Assembly (NCBI GenBank): GCA_907163375.1
Contig: CAJQUW010000469.1
Location: 124,001-188,000, forward strand
Length of the DNA: 64,000 nt
Direction of reading: 5' to 3'
DNA from: Prostheceraeus crozeri
Taxonomy: Eukaryota; Platyhelminthes; Polycladida; Euryleptidae
Each line of letters opens with the position of its first letter. The first letter of the stretch is position 1. The notes under the pieces are model-generated. The model was not told the DNA's origin and did no database searches. It was given only the letters and a program-made list of their open reading frames with translations. The translations under genes were made by a program, and so were the position numbers. Positions 12,901 through 24,900 of this stretch are shown here, piece by piece.

Positions 12901-15900
12901 AAAGAGCAGAAAGTGACCCTTCTTCGATCGTTCAATGAAAGTGCTGATCGACTCGACACCTTCCTGTTGCAATGCCTGCATGATGATACCAACGGTTCCT
13001 CGCAATTTCCGCATCTTTTGAATTTCATACGCATCATCTTGTGTCTGTCTCATGGCCAAGCTTCTGTTGAGCGAGGTTTTTCTGTTAACAAGGATACTAT
13101 AGTAGAAAATCAGAAAGAATTGTCCCTCGTTTCCCAAAGGATCATCCAAGATCATTTTACGGTGGAGATGCGCGAAAGTTTGAGGTCACACAGAGGATGA
13201 TCCTGTCAGCTAGAAACGCGGTTGCTCTCTATCGAGAAAAGAGAAAGGAGGAAGCGAAAAATTCTGCATGAACGAAAACGGAAGATGATAGAAATCAAAG
13301 AAAAAGAAGAGATGAAAAAGAAACTTTTGCTTGAAATTGACCAAATCGATGAAGATATAAACGTATTGAAAAAGTAATCACTCTGACGTGTCTTAGCGCA
13401 ATTATTTTCGCTTATTTTGTTTTAATCAGGTTGCTTTACACACAGGGTCGATTTTTTGCCAACTAAAACCAGTGGTTAAAATCACACACACCTACACACA
13501 CAATGTGTCAATAATCACAGGATATCATTTTTCAAATCCTCTTGAACATTGGACGATAATTGATAAACTTAAATGTTGAATACCGTACCTTAATCAATTT
13601 TTATCACAAGAGGCTAATATGAGAGTAACAAATCGACCCTTGTGTAGTGTAATATCCGTTCTTGCAATTTTTATACTTCGTTAACAATGTAGTCTTTTTT
13701 GCCATCTTGTTTTCTGCTTCCCAGAGCTGCATACCAAAAGGTCTGTAATTTTTACTAGTCACTACTACTTTGTTATTCAGTTTAAATCATTTTTACGGGT
13801 TGTTTTTAATGACCGGTTTTGTATCACACAATCATGATGATTGTTATCAATATACGACCCACTGTGTTAAACATTATTTTATTTTACGTTCTATCTTTTC
13901 ATGTACCGTGCATAACTAGGAGAACTACATAGCTATTATCTGTTTCCATTCTGATTTCTTTCCATCAATCGCACAGAAATGAATATATCTAGGCATCATA
14001 ACATGGAAACTACCTTGAATTGAGACTCGATCAAACCCAAAAGGCGACCTGGAATTTTTTTGACTTACCTGGAAAAACCTGGAAGTCAGGGAAAACGAAA
14101 ATCCAAAACCGTTATACACCCTGATTTAACGTGCAGACTTACAAATTATTTCTTAAAGATTAAAATTCCTAAAATGAAAAATTTAATTTTATTATTATAA
14201 ACTCTATCTCTTCGTAATCATAAGCGTAAAGATTCCAATGATCAGCATAGGAAGAAAGGATATACACTGTAGAATGATTTAATGCCATTTAATATGGATG
14301 ATTACGCTACGAAAATTCGCGCAGAATTTAGGCATGGAACGAACCCCTGCGCGGATGACAAATAGCAGTATGAAATGTTCATACTATGATTTGTGTACAA
14401 AAAATATTTCACTTTGATACTAGGATCATAGTATGAATCATACGTATGATCATACCCACTTATTTCCTCGCGGGGGTTGACTTTGGACAGAATAGAAATC
14501 TGAATATTGTACCAAAACTATCACTTTCAAAAGGTCTTTGAGCGATCGATCATTTTGGAATGTGATATTATGATAAACAAGCGAAAATTTCATGGCATTT
14601 GAGATTCTTGTAATATTTCATTTATTAGTAAAAAAATTAATCCACTTAAAATTGAACTTCAAAAAAATGGTGCCGCTAATTAACACATCAAAGTAATATA
14701 ATATGCAATCTCCGTGTAGTACACTTCAGAATTACTTAATTGATGTTTTGAATCAATTGCATTTGTCAAAATAATTATTCAAAGCATTCTAAAATACCTG
14801 TTCATAGTCACCCCACTGATATTGGGCAAAACTTTGAAGTCTACTTTCTTTGTTGTTAAAGAGTTGAAGATCTTGGGTGTCGTCTGGAATGATAGTCTTA
14901 CTTGGGTTGATCATTTTCGAAATATTTTTAAGATTTGTTCAAAAAGGTTGTACATGTTGAAGATGCTACGTAATATACTAAATCATGACGATCTATGGTT
15001 TGTATTCAAAGTGTTCTGATGTATTGTACATGTTTATTCGGCATATTAGACACTGAATCTTTCAATTTCATCGATCGCCTATTTCAGCGAGCGCCCATTC
15101 CAGTAATTGTAGAAACTTTTCGTCAACTTTTCATGAAGAACGTTTGCCGGTCTTCCGATCATTGTTTTGCAAATGTCAAGCTGAGAATCACCCTTTATAC
15201 TCCATTGTACCGTGTTATGACTCTAAAAGACTAAAAGTTGAATTTTGTCGAACATCTTTGAGACTTGTTATTATGTCAACGTTGGTAATCAATGAATTGA
15301 CTGATCTCATTTCTGCTGTTCCTTCATGACCTGTGTCTGATCTTGACGCTTGAAATTTTTGATTTTCATTTGGTAAACATATACATTATTCTATTCTATT
15401 CTAAAACACTCTGGACAGTAGATAAGCCGACATAAATGTACTTTACTATAGTAACTAAAACCATAAGGCATCAATTTTGTCCTCCATCAAGACATCAAGA
15501 CATCAGGCATTCATCAATGCTGTTTAAGACATTTATTGTCCCAGTAAAAATGATAAACACATCTTTTGACATCCTAGACTTGCTACACCTACTTACTACG
15601 TAACTATTTCATACCAATAAAATGTTCCTCTCGGATTTTTTGCTGATAAGTATGACGAGATCAAAAGAAAATGCGATGTTATGTATGACTGAACGTTCCT
15701 AAGACTCACTTTTGTACTACACGGTAAAATGCAAGTGTTTCATATTGATATTTTCATAATCGTTTGTTCTATCTCATCAAGTGTGTATTTAGTCCACTTC
15801 ACGGTAGGCAGTTCAAGAATGACGATAGAATTACTCTGGTTGCAGTTGATATTGTACATTGCGGCGTTATGAATCTTCATGAACGTATTGAAGGTTTGAA

Positions 15901-18900
15901 ATCAGTTCCTCCCGCACTGACAATGTTATTGTTACTAACTGTTATCTAAATACTCAGTAAACGACATTTGGAATAATTCCTATCCGTTTGAATTCATCAA
16001 AATCTCCCGAGAGTAGACTTTCCCACCAACAGTAGCATGTCCTTGGAGATTTATTATTCTTTACTACGGAATACATTTTCCTGTTGGCTAACGGAAATCA
16101 ATTAACACGAAGTAGAAATTAATGTGGTGTAAAATCTATCCACCGTTTGTTTATCTATCGTGACATGAAAGTGGCACACATGACGTCAACCGGAGAATAT
16201 GATGGGAGAATTCTGATTTCTTGTCCACCTGATGAAATCAGGCGTGAATCCGGGTAATCATGATTATCTGAACTGCTTGAATGCTCATTCTCGTGCGATT
16301 TAGAAATCAATCAGCTTGATCCAACTTTCTGTTACTTGAGGAGTGTAGAATCTGCGACACTAATGCAGAATGACTGAATGCAGCAGATGACATCATAAAA
16401 AACGAAAAAATTCAAAAAAATCATGAAAATTAAGATGATTATGGTATCAGTTCAACAAATCGTGAAATTGAACAGATAAATGCTCAGCTTTCGCAATCCA
16501 CCCGGGGCCGCTGGTTGGACTGCACTGGTAAACTCTCTGTGAATTGGTCTGTAGTCGAGATGATTGCTGCAAGTCTTACATTGTATTTAACCAATTTGAA
16601 TATAATTTCAATGAATTATATTTCTAGCAACCATTAATGTGCAGTAAAATGACTTATTCATTATGACTGTGATCTTATCGCTTGCTATAAAGAGTGTAAG
16701 CGAATCTACAGTGCAACTCTTCATATATACAGTATATAAATATAATGACGTTTATTTCAGGATAACTGCCTCAATAATAGGAATCGTGAGGCTGGTACTC
16801 AGAAGACACTTAAATGTAAACATGAATTTAAAATGAACATAACAATGAAAAAATAGCGCAAATTAGACTGTAAATTACGTAGTACAAACGGACGTGGTGA
16901 TAACTAATTACTTAATATCTTAAACGGAAAATCCATCATTGCTTAAATTTGACAAAAAGACCAAGAAACTGGATCGGCATTGAGAAGTTCTGCATAAAGG
17001 AATGATGAGTGGGGAGCCATCGAGTCAGGTAATAGGAAAAATAGCGCAAAAAACACACTTTGGTGGGCTCGAAAAATTTATTATAATCGCACGAACTTTC
17101 GGTCCACGACCTTCATCGGGTGCTTGAAAAGAATGAAAAAAAAATTTTCCATAAAGGAATGCGGAATTTCCCGGAATTAGGCAAAATACTTGGAGCAAGA
17201 AAATGCAAAAGATGCGATGTGTCACTCGTTAAAGACTGGAACTTACGGAAACCAGTTCTGATTCGCCTATACTTGAGTGGAATAAAATTTGAGCACTGAC
17301 ATCCACTGGATGAAATAATCATCTATTTAATATTATTGCTAGTCGTTTCGAGCGTGCACGCACTTCCTCATCAGTCTTTTAAGTTGTAACACCTGATAAT
17401 GAGTTGAGGCACAAATTCGACAGGCCTCCCGATAATGTAAACTACCCTAGAGTCCAACTGTTGACCTTCTTGTTTCGCTTTAAAAATTGTGTCATATCGT
17501 TCGCTCAGTGAAGTTTTCAAAAATCTTGTCTAAAAAATGTCTCATTTTCGAACGATTCACCTTGTAGACATAATTGAACGTATTCTCTGTTAGTGACAAT
17601 TTGTAAATAACTTTTGAAAAATGAAAAATTCATAAAATTGTTTCTATTTTGCCGGCGCGTCGTCCGTTCTTGAGATGCCCCTTTTTCCTTATTTAACTTT
17701 ATTTATTTTTCTCGTCCGTTTCCTTATGCATCTCTTCTGTTTTCATTGAAGCACTTTCCATAATTTTCACTGTCAGTCATATCTTATCAGCCTGCTTGTC
17801 GATTTCTACGTAGTGATTGTACAGATAGCGTGTTGTATCTCTATGATGAATGTCACATGATATCGCCGCAACATTGTCAGATCAATTTTGTCATGAGATG
17901 TATTTGCAATTCTTGTCACTCTCCAGTTCCGTCGTATTATCTCTCAAGAACGGACGAAGCGCCGGAACTAAAAGCAACTCTATGATTTTTTCATTTTTCA
18001 AAGTTATATAATTGAAAGTCCTAACTTTGTGCTTCTTAGGTGCATCAGAGATGTGATTGTCCCGATATTCCGGTTGCCGCCCGAGTAGTTCTTTCGTAAA
18101 CTTCTTCATTTGATGGAAATGCGAGCCCTTCCGATATTCACAGGACATCGCAATCTGTAAACCTTGTTCTGTGATCAACATCAGATGCGCATAATTTAAT
18201 TTCAACATGTCTTCATCAGGGAGCTGCCAGGAAAACACCTCGCACGACAGGGCAGCCGGCAAAGCATGACAGCGGTGACGACGGATCTCCGAAACCACAA
18301 AGGCGGAAGAAAATGATGGCTGAGAATCTGATGGCCATTCACAGCGAAACTCAGCGGATGGTTCGCGGTAATTTCTCGTGTGATTTGTGTTTGAAAGTAA
18401 TTGTCATGCGGAAATGTTCTTGTTTCAGAGTCGGACGCGACTCTGCCGTATCATGAACCGAAACAGTATTCCAAGTTCTCGGAATTCAAGGCCATGTTGG
18501 AGGAAGAGGAGGGTGTCAAAAGTCCTGTCCGGCCAAGTCCTCCGCGCCCCGTTGTGAAGCGTGTCAGCGCGCAGACGGCCGCCACCGCTGAATGGATCGA
18601 ATCTCTACCCTCCAAACCTCCCTCACCCACTTGTTCTGACGTAATCAAACCGGAAGTGACCGCCTCAACTCCATATCAGTCCAAAAGCGCACCTATGCTG
18701 CCGAAGATGTGAGTGAAGCTCTGATGCCAGCTTTTTGTTGTTCTGCAGGGTTAAATGCAAGCTAGGTGAAACATCATTTAGTGTTATCAAAGTAGAAAAC
18801 ATTAACCACGACTGTTTCCTCGCAATAATGTTTTCTTCAAGAAATGTAAATCAAAACGTACACGAAATTTGATCACCGATAATTCACAAGCAATTATTCA

Positions 18901-21900
18901 ATATATGAATAACGTTTATAATCGGACACATCATGGTATGAAAGTCTACTTGCCAGAAGCTTCTACAAGGCTGCCACCCTTCCGGTTTTTTCAGACAAAG
19001 CTAAGAAGTGAGAAATGTTTTTCCAAAGAATAGATGATTTATATTTTAGATGATTTTGTATTGTGAAAGGGTAGCCTTAGGAATTGTGAGGGTGCGCCTT
19101 TGATATTGTGAGAGGGACCCGTAAGGATTGTGAGGTGGTCCTTTGAGATTGTGAAAGGGACCCTTAAGGATTGTGAGGTGGTCCTTTGATATTGTGAGAG
19201 GGACCCGTAAGGATTGTGAGGTGGTCCTTTGAGATTGTGAAAGGGACCCTTAAGGATTGTGAGGTAGTCCTTTGAGATTGTGAAAGGGACCCTTAAGGAT
19301 TGTGAGGGTGCGCCTTTGATATTGTGAGAGGGACCCGTAAGGATTGTGAGGTGGTCCTTTGAGATTGTGAAAGGGACCCTTAAGGATTGTGAGGTAGTCC
19401 TTTGAGATTGTGAAAGGGACCCTTAAGGATTGTGAGGGTGGTCCTTTGAGATTGTGAAAGGGACCCTTAAGGATTGTGAGGTGGTCCTTTGAGATTGTGA
19501 AAGGGATCCTTAAGGATTGTGAGGTGGTCCTTTGAGATTGTGAAAGGTACCTTTAAGGATTGTGAGGTGGTCCTTTGAGATTGTGAAAGGGACCCTTAAG
19601 GATTGTGAGGTGGTCCTTTGAGATTGTGAAAGGGACCCTTAAGGATTGTGAGGTGGTCCTTTGAGATTGTGAAAGGGATCCTTAAGGATTGTGAGGTGGT
19701 CCTTTGAGATTGTGAAAGGGATCCTTAAGGATTGTGAGGTGGTCCTTTGAGATTGTGAAAGGGACCCTTAAGGATTGTGAGGTGGTCCTTTGAGATTGTG
19801 AAAGGGACCCTTAAGGATTGTGAGGTGGTCCTTTGAGATTGTGAAAGGGACCCTTAAGGATATTGTGAGGTAGTCCTTTGAGATTGTGAAAGGGACCCTT
19901 AAGGATTGTGAGGTGGTCCTTTGAGATTGTGAAAGGGACCCTTAAGGATTGTGAGGGTGCGCCTTTGATATTGTGAGAGGGACCCGTAAGGATTGTGAGG
20001 TGGTCCTTTGAGATTGTGAAAGGTACCTTTAAGGATTGTGAGGTGGTCCTTTGAGATTGTGAAAGGGATCCTTAAGGATTGTGAGGTAAGGGACCCGTAA
20101 GGATTGTGAGGTGGTCCTTTGAGATTGTGAAAGGGACCCTTAAGGATTGTGAGGGTGGTCCTTTGAGATTGTGAAAGGGACCCTTAAGGATTGTGAGGTG
20201 GTCCTTTGAGATTGTGAAAGGGATCCTTAAGGATTGTGAGGTGGTCCTTTGAGATTGTGAAAGGGATCCTTAAGGATTGTGAGGTGGTCCTTTGAGATTG
20301 TGAAAGGTACCTTTAAGGATTGTGAGGGTGCGCCTTTGAGATTGTGAAAGGGATCCTTAAGGATTGTGAGGTGGTCCTTTGAGATTGTGAAAGGGATCCT
20401 TAAGGATTGTGAGGTGGTCCTTTGAGATTGTGAAAGGTACCTTTAAGGATTGTGAGGTGGTCCTTTGAGATTGTGAAAGGGATCCTTAAGGATTGTGAGG
20501 TGGTCCTTTGAGATTGTGAAAGGGATCCTTAAGGATTGTGAGGTGGTCCTTTGAGATTGTGAAAGGGACCCTTAAGGATTGTGAGGTGGTCCTTTGAGAT
20601 TGTGAAAGGGACCCTTAAGGATTGTGAGGTGGTCCTTTGAGATTGTGAAAGGGACCCTTAAGGATTGTGAGGTGGTCCTTTGAGATTGTGAAAGGGACCC
20701 TTAAGGATTGTGAGGTGTTCCTTTGAGATTGTGAAAGGGATCCTTAAGGATTGTGAGGTAGTCCTTTGATATTGTGAAAGGGACCCTTAAGGATTGTGAG
20801 GTGGTCCTTTGAGATTGTGAAAGGTATCCTTAAGGATTGTGAGGTAGTCCTGTGATATTGTGAAAGGGACCCTTAAGGATTGTGAGGTGGTCCTTTGAGA
20901 TTGTGAAAGGGACCCTTAAGGATTGTGAGGTGGTCCTTTGAGATTGTGAAAGGGACCCTTAAGGATTGTGAGGTGGTCCTTTGAGATTGTGAAAGGGACC
21001 CTTAAGGATTGTGAGGTGGTCCTTTGAGATTGTGAAAGGGACCCTTAAGGATTGTGAGGTGGTCCTTTGAGATTGTGAAAGGGACCCTTAAGGATTGTGA
21101 GGTGGTCCTTTGAGATTGTGAAAGGGACCCTTAAGGATTGTGAGGTGGTCCTTTGATATTGTGAAAGGGACCCGTAAGGATTGTGAGGTAGTCCTTTGAG
21201 ATTGTGAAAGGTACCTTTAAGGATTGTGAGGTGGTCCTTTGAGATTGTGAAAGGGATCCTTAAGGATTGTGAGGTGGTCCTTTGAGATTGTGAAAGGGAT
21301 CCTTAAGGATTGTGAGGTGATCCTTTGAGATTGTGAAAGGGACCCTTAAGGATTGTGAGGTGGTCCTTTGAGATTGTGAAAGGGATCCTTAAGGATTGTG
21401 AGGTAGTCCTTTGATATTGTGAAAGGGACCCGTAAGGATTGTGAGGTGGTCCTTTGATATTGTGAAAGGGACCCTTAAGGATTGTGAGGTGGTCCTTTGA
21501 GATTGTGAAAGGTACCTTTAAGGATTGTGAGGTGGTCCTTTGATATTGTGAAAGGGATCCTTAAGGATTGTGAGGTGGTCCTTTGAGATTGTGAAAGGGA
21601 TCCTTAAGGATTGTGAGGTGGTCCTTTGATATTGTGAGAGGGACCCTTAAGGATTGTGAGGTGATCCTTTGAGATTGTGAAAGGGACCCTTAAGGATTGT
21701 GAGGTGGTCCTTTGAGATTGTGAAAGGGATCCTTAAGGATTGTGAGGTAGTCCTTTGATATTGTGAAAGGGACCCGTAAGGATTGTGAGGTGGTCCTTTG
21801 AGATTGTGAAAGGGACCCTTAAGGATTGTGAGGTGGTCCTTTGAGATTGTGAAAGGGACCCTTAAGGATTGTGAGGGTCCTTTGAGATTGTGAAAGGGAC

Positions 21901-24900
21901 CCGTAAGGATTGTGAGGTAGTCCTTTGATATTGTGAAAGGGATCCTTAAGGATTGTGAGGTGGTCCTTTGAGATTGTGAAAGGGACCCTTAAGGATTGTG
22001 AGGTGGTCCTTTGAGATTGTGAAAGGGACCCTTAAGGATTGTGAGGTGGTCCTTTGAGATTGTGAAAGGTACCCTTAAGGATTGTGAGGTGGTCCTTTGA
22101 TATTGTGAAAGGGACCCGTAAGGATTGTGAGGTAGTCCTTTGATATTGTGAAAGGGATCCTTAAGGATTGTGAGGTGGTCCTTTGATATTGTGAAAGGGA
22201 TCCTTAAGGATTGTGAGGTGGTCCTTTGAGATTGTGAAAGGGACCCGTAAGGATTGTGAGGTAGTCCTTTGAGATTGTGAAAGGGACCCTTAAGGATTGT
22301 GAGGTGGTCCTTTGAGATTGTGAAAGGGACCCGTAAGGATTGTGAGGGTGCGCCTTTGAGATTGTGAAAGGGATCCTTAAGGATTGTGAGGTGGTCCTTT
22401 GAGATTGTGAAAGGGATCCTTAAGGATTGTGAGGTGGTCCTTTGAGATTGTGAAAGGGACCCGTAAGGATTGTGAGGTAGTCCTTTGAGATTGTGAAAGG
22501 GACCCTTAAGGATTGTGAGGTGGTCCTTTGAGATTGTGAAAGGGGCCCGTAAGGATTGTGAGGGTGCGCCTTTGAGATTGTGAAAGGGATCCTTAAGGAT
22601 TGTGAGGTGGTCCTTTGATATTGTGAAAGGGATCCTTAAGGATTGTGAGGTGGTCCTTTGAGATTGTGAAAGGGATCCTTAAGGATTGTGAGGTGGTCCT
22701 TTGATATTGTGAAAGGGACCCGTAAGGATTGTGAGGTAGTCCTTTGAGATTGTGAAAGGGACCCTTAAGGATTGTGAGGTGGTCCTTTGAGATTGTGAAA
22801 GGGATCCTTAAGGATTGTGAGGTGGTCCTTTGAGATTGTGAAAGGGATCCTTAAGGATTGTGAGGTGGTCCTTTGAGATTGTGAAAGGGATCCTTAAGGA
22901 TTGTGAGGTGGTCCTTTGAGATTGTGAAAGGGACCCTTAAGGATTGTGAGGTGGTCCTTTGAGATTGTGAAAGGGACCCGTAAGGATTGTGAGGGTGCGC
23001 TTTTGAGATTGTGAAAGGGATCCTTAAGGATTGTGAGGTGGTCCTTTGATATTGTGAAAGGGATCCTTAAGGATTGTGAGGTAGTCCTTTGAGATTGTGA
23101 AAGGGATCCTTAAGGATTGTGAGGTGGTCCTTTGATATTGTGAAAGGGACCCGTAAGGATTGTGAGGTAGTCCTTTGAGATTGTGAAAGGTACCCTTAAG
23201 GATTGTGAGGTGGTCCTTTGAGATTGTGAAAGGGATCCTTAAGGATTGTGAGGTGGTCCTTTGAGATTGTGAAAGGGATCCTTAAGGATTGTGAGGTGGT
23301 CCTTTGAGATTGTGAAAGGGATCCTTAAGGATTGTGAGGTGGTCCTTTGAGATTGTGAAAGGGATCCTTTAGGATGTGAGGGCCCTCACAAAACCATCGG
23401 ATTGTGTGATATTGAATGATTGTATTATTTTTACTGCAAAGGGGTGGACGGCTACGTATTTTAGGGGGCCCAATCCGATTTGACTTCCTCGTTTTTTTTA
23501 TAAGAGTGGCAGCCCTGCTTTTACGTGTTCGTACTTGATGATAATCTGTGATTAATGTTCTAATTTCCCGTATCTGCGGGGACAAGAGAGGGTGGGAGTC
23601 AAGTCAAGAAACTAGAAGGAATGCCTCCCTCATGAAGTTTTTGGTATGAAGAGGGTTATTTTGAATGTCGGGGCTGAGAACCTCCGAATTCTTAGAGGCT
23701 TCCATCAGATGATCGATGGATTCCGAGGTCTGTTTGCACAACCTACAATAGTTGTCGGTCACTTTGCCAATCCTGTGGCGGAACTTTCCTAGCCATCCAG
23801 ACTCTCCGCAACTGAGCTGAGCCAGAAGACACTAGTCCTTTTCATAAGTCGGAATTTTCTCTTTTGTGGCCCTTTCTGCTGTATCTCATTGTGTCTCCTA
23901 AGGTTGTTGCTCCATTTTTGTTGCAACTTTTGCATAATCTCCCAAATACTGAGCTTTGGGGTACCATCGCCTCTTCTTGGTCAACTTCTTCAACCGCTCT
24001 ACCCCGTATATTATGCGTGATGGTAGCCATGAGTGAAATGCCATCATAAATTGCCTAAAATAGGAAAGGCATTAAAAAGTTCTTACTGGAACCCTAGAAC
24101 ATGCCATCAGGGAGAGCTAACTGATGTTTCTAGAATCCATATTTTATCCTAAAATCAAAGGATGTTCGTATCCACTTCTCACATGATGTATCCAGACTTC
24201 GTTCTTCTTCCAACATCTGCATGAGATCGGTGTCGTCTAGGGCATCATCATTCCATCGCTTCATTACAGAATTTTCAGACGTTTGTGGAACATCGAATGA
24301 CCTCAAGCGAAGATTTCATCATTTTCTCGATTTGTAGTGGTTGTCAGATGAAAGTCTTCACACGGACTTCTCCGTTTTTTCTTATCAAGAAGTCGAGCGA
24401 GGCTTCCTATCAGCAACGAACTTCAAACTGAAGTGCAAATTCTTTGTCCCAGTTAATTGTTATATCGAGATTATGTATCTTCACGTAATGATAGCACCAC
24501 AGAATTAGACAGGTCGTCTCTTCCGTTTGACTAGAAGGGAAACATTGGAACATGTAACGTAAATGAAATGGTGCAATCTGCTGACTAAATACCATAGCAA
24601 TCGAACAATAAGCAGCCAGTTCAACATTAAACACGCCAAATTGTGCGAAGTTTCAGTGACTGTTATCAACCGGATCACACAGCAAAGAGACAGTCGATGT
24701 CAAGTTCTACAGAGAAGTTTGTGAACGTTTTTTCGTGCGCCTGCTAACTTTTTTAAAAATGATCGGAGGACCCAACATTATCGAGAAAACTTTTGCGCAA
24801 TGATCTGAATTCTTCGAATCTGAAGGAGTCGTGGCGATCGGAACATTTTGAAGGAATTCAGAGCAATCCGCAAGCGACGCACGACTATTTTTCCTATCTC

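Larger units (their letters stand above)
10829..14474. mobile_element. 3.6-kb inverted-repeat DNA element, superfamily unknown
   Basis: Ends are inverted repeats of about 100 bp. Left: CGAGGAAATAAGTGGGTATG then repeated ATCATACTATGAT-type words. Right (read on the minus strand): the same opening 20 bases and the same words. No clear target duplication is visible (GGG/GGT flanks). Small frames at 10953-11186 (acidic, ELVDSSVKETISLF) and 11894-12151 are not recognised. A second element (12562-14123) and a small inverted-repeat element (11629-11806) lie inside it. A solitary related end occurs at about 53295-53333. Confidence 0.65.
17041..17400 (-). mobile_element. Two tandem Penelope-LTR-like fragments with hammerhead-like cores
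   Basis: On the minus strand the two fragments share an order. One is CCGATGA, a stem, GAAAG, then TGCGATTATAATAAAT. The other is CTGATGA, a stem, GAAAC, then TAGCAATAATATTAAAT. They are about 250 bp apart. CTGATGA...GAAA is the conserved hammerhead core, and Penelope-like elements are known to carry hammerheads in their long repeats. Family assignment is an inference, helped by GIY-YIG fragments of such an element at 32.4-32.8 kb. Confidence 0.4.

Noticed and set aside
17891-18298. 135-codon minus-strand frame
   Set aside because: Overlaps claspin exon 6 in antisense and has no recognisable domain.
19000-23460. Inverted terminal repeats around the 43-bp array
   Set aside because: Unlike the 28- and 31-bp arrays, the flanks showed no convincing inverted pair or target duplication.
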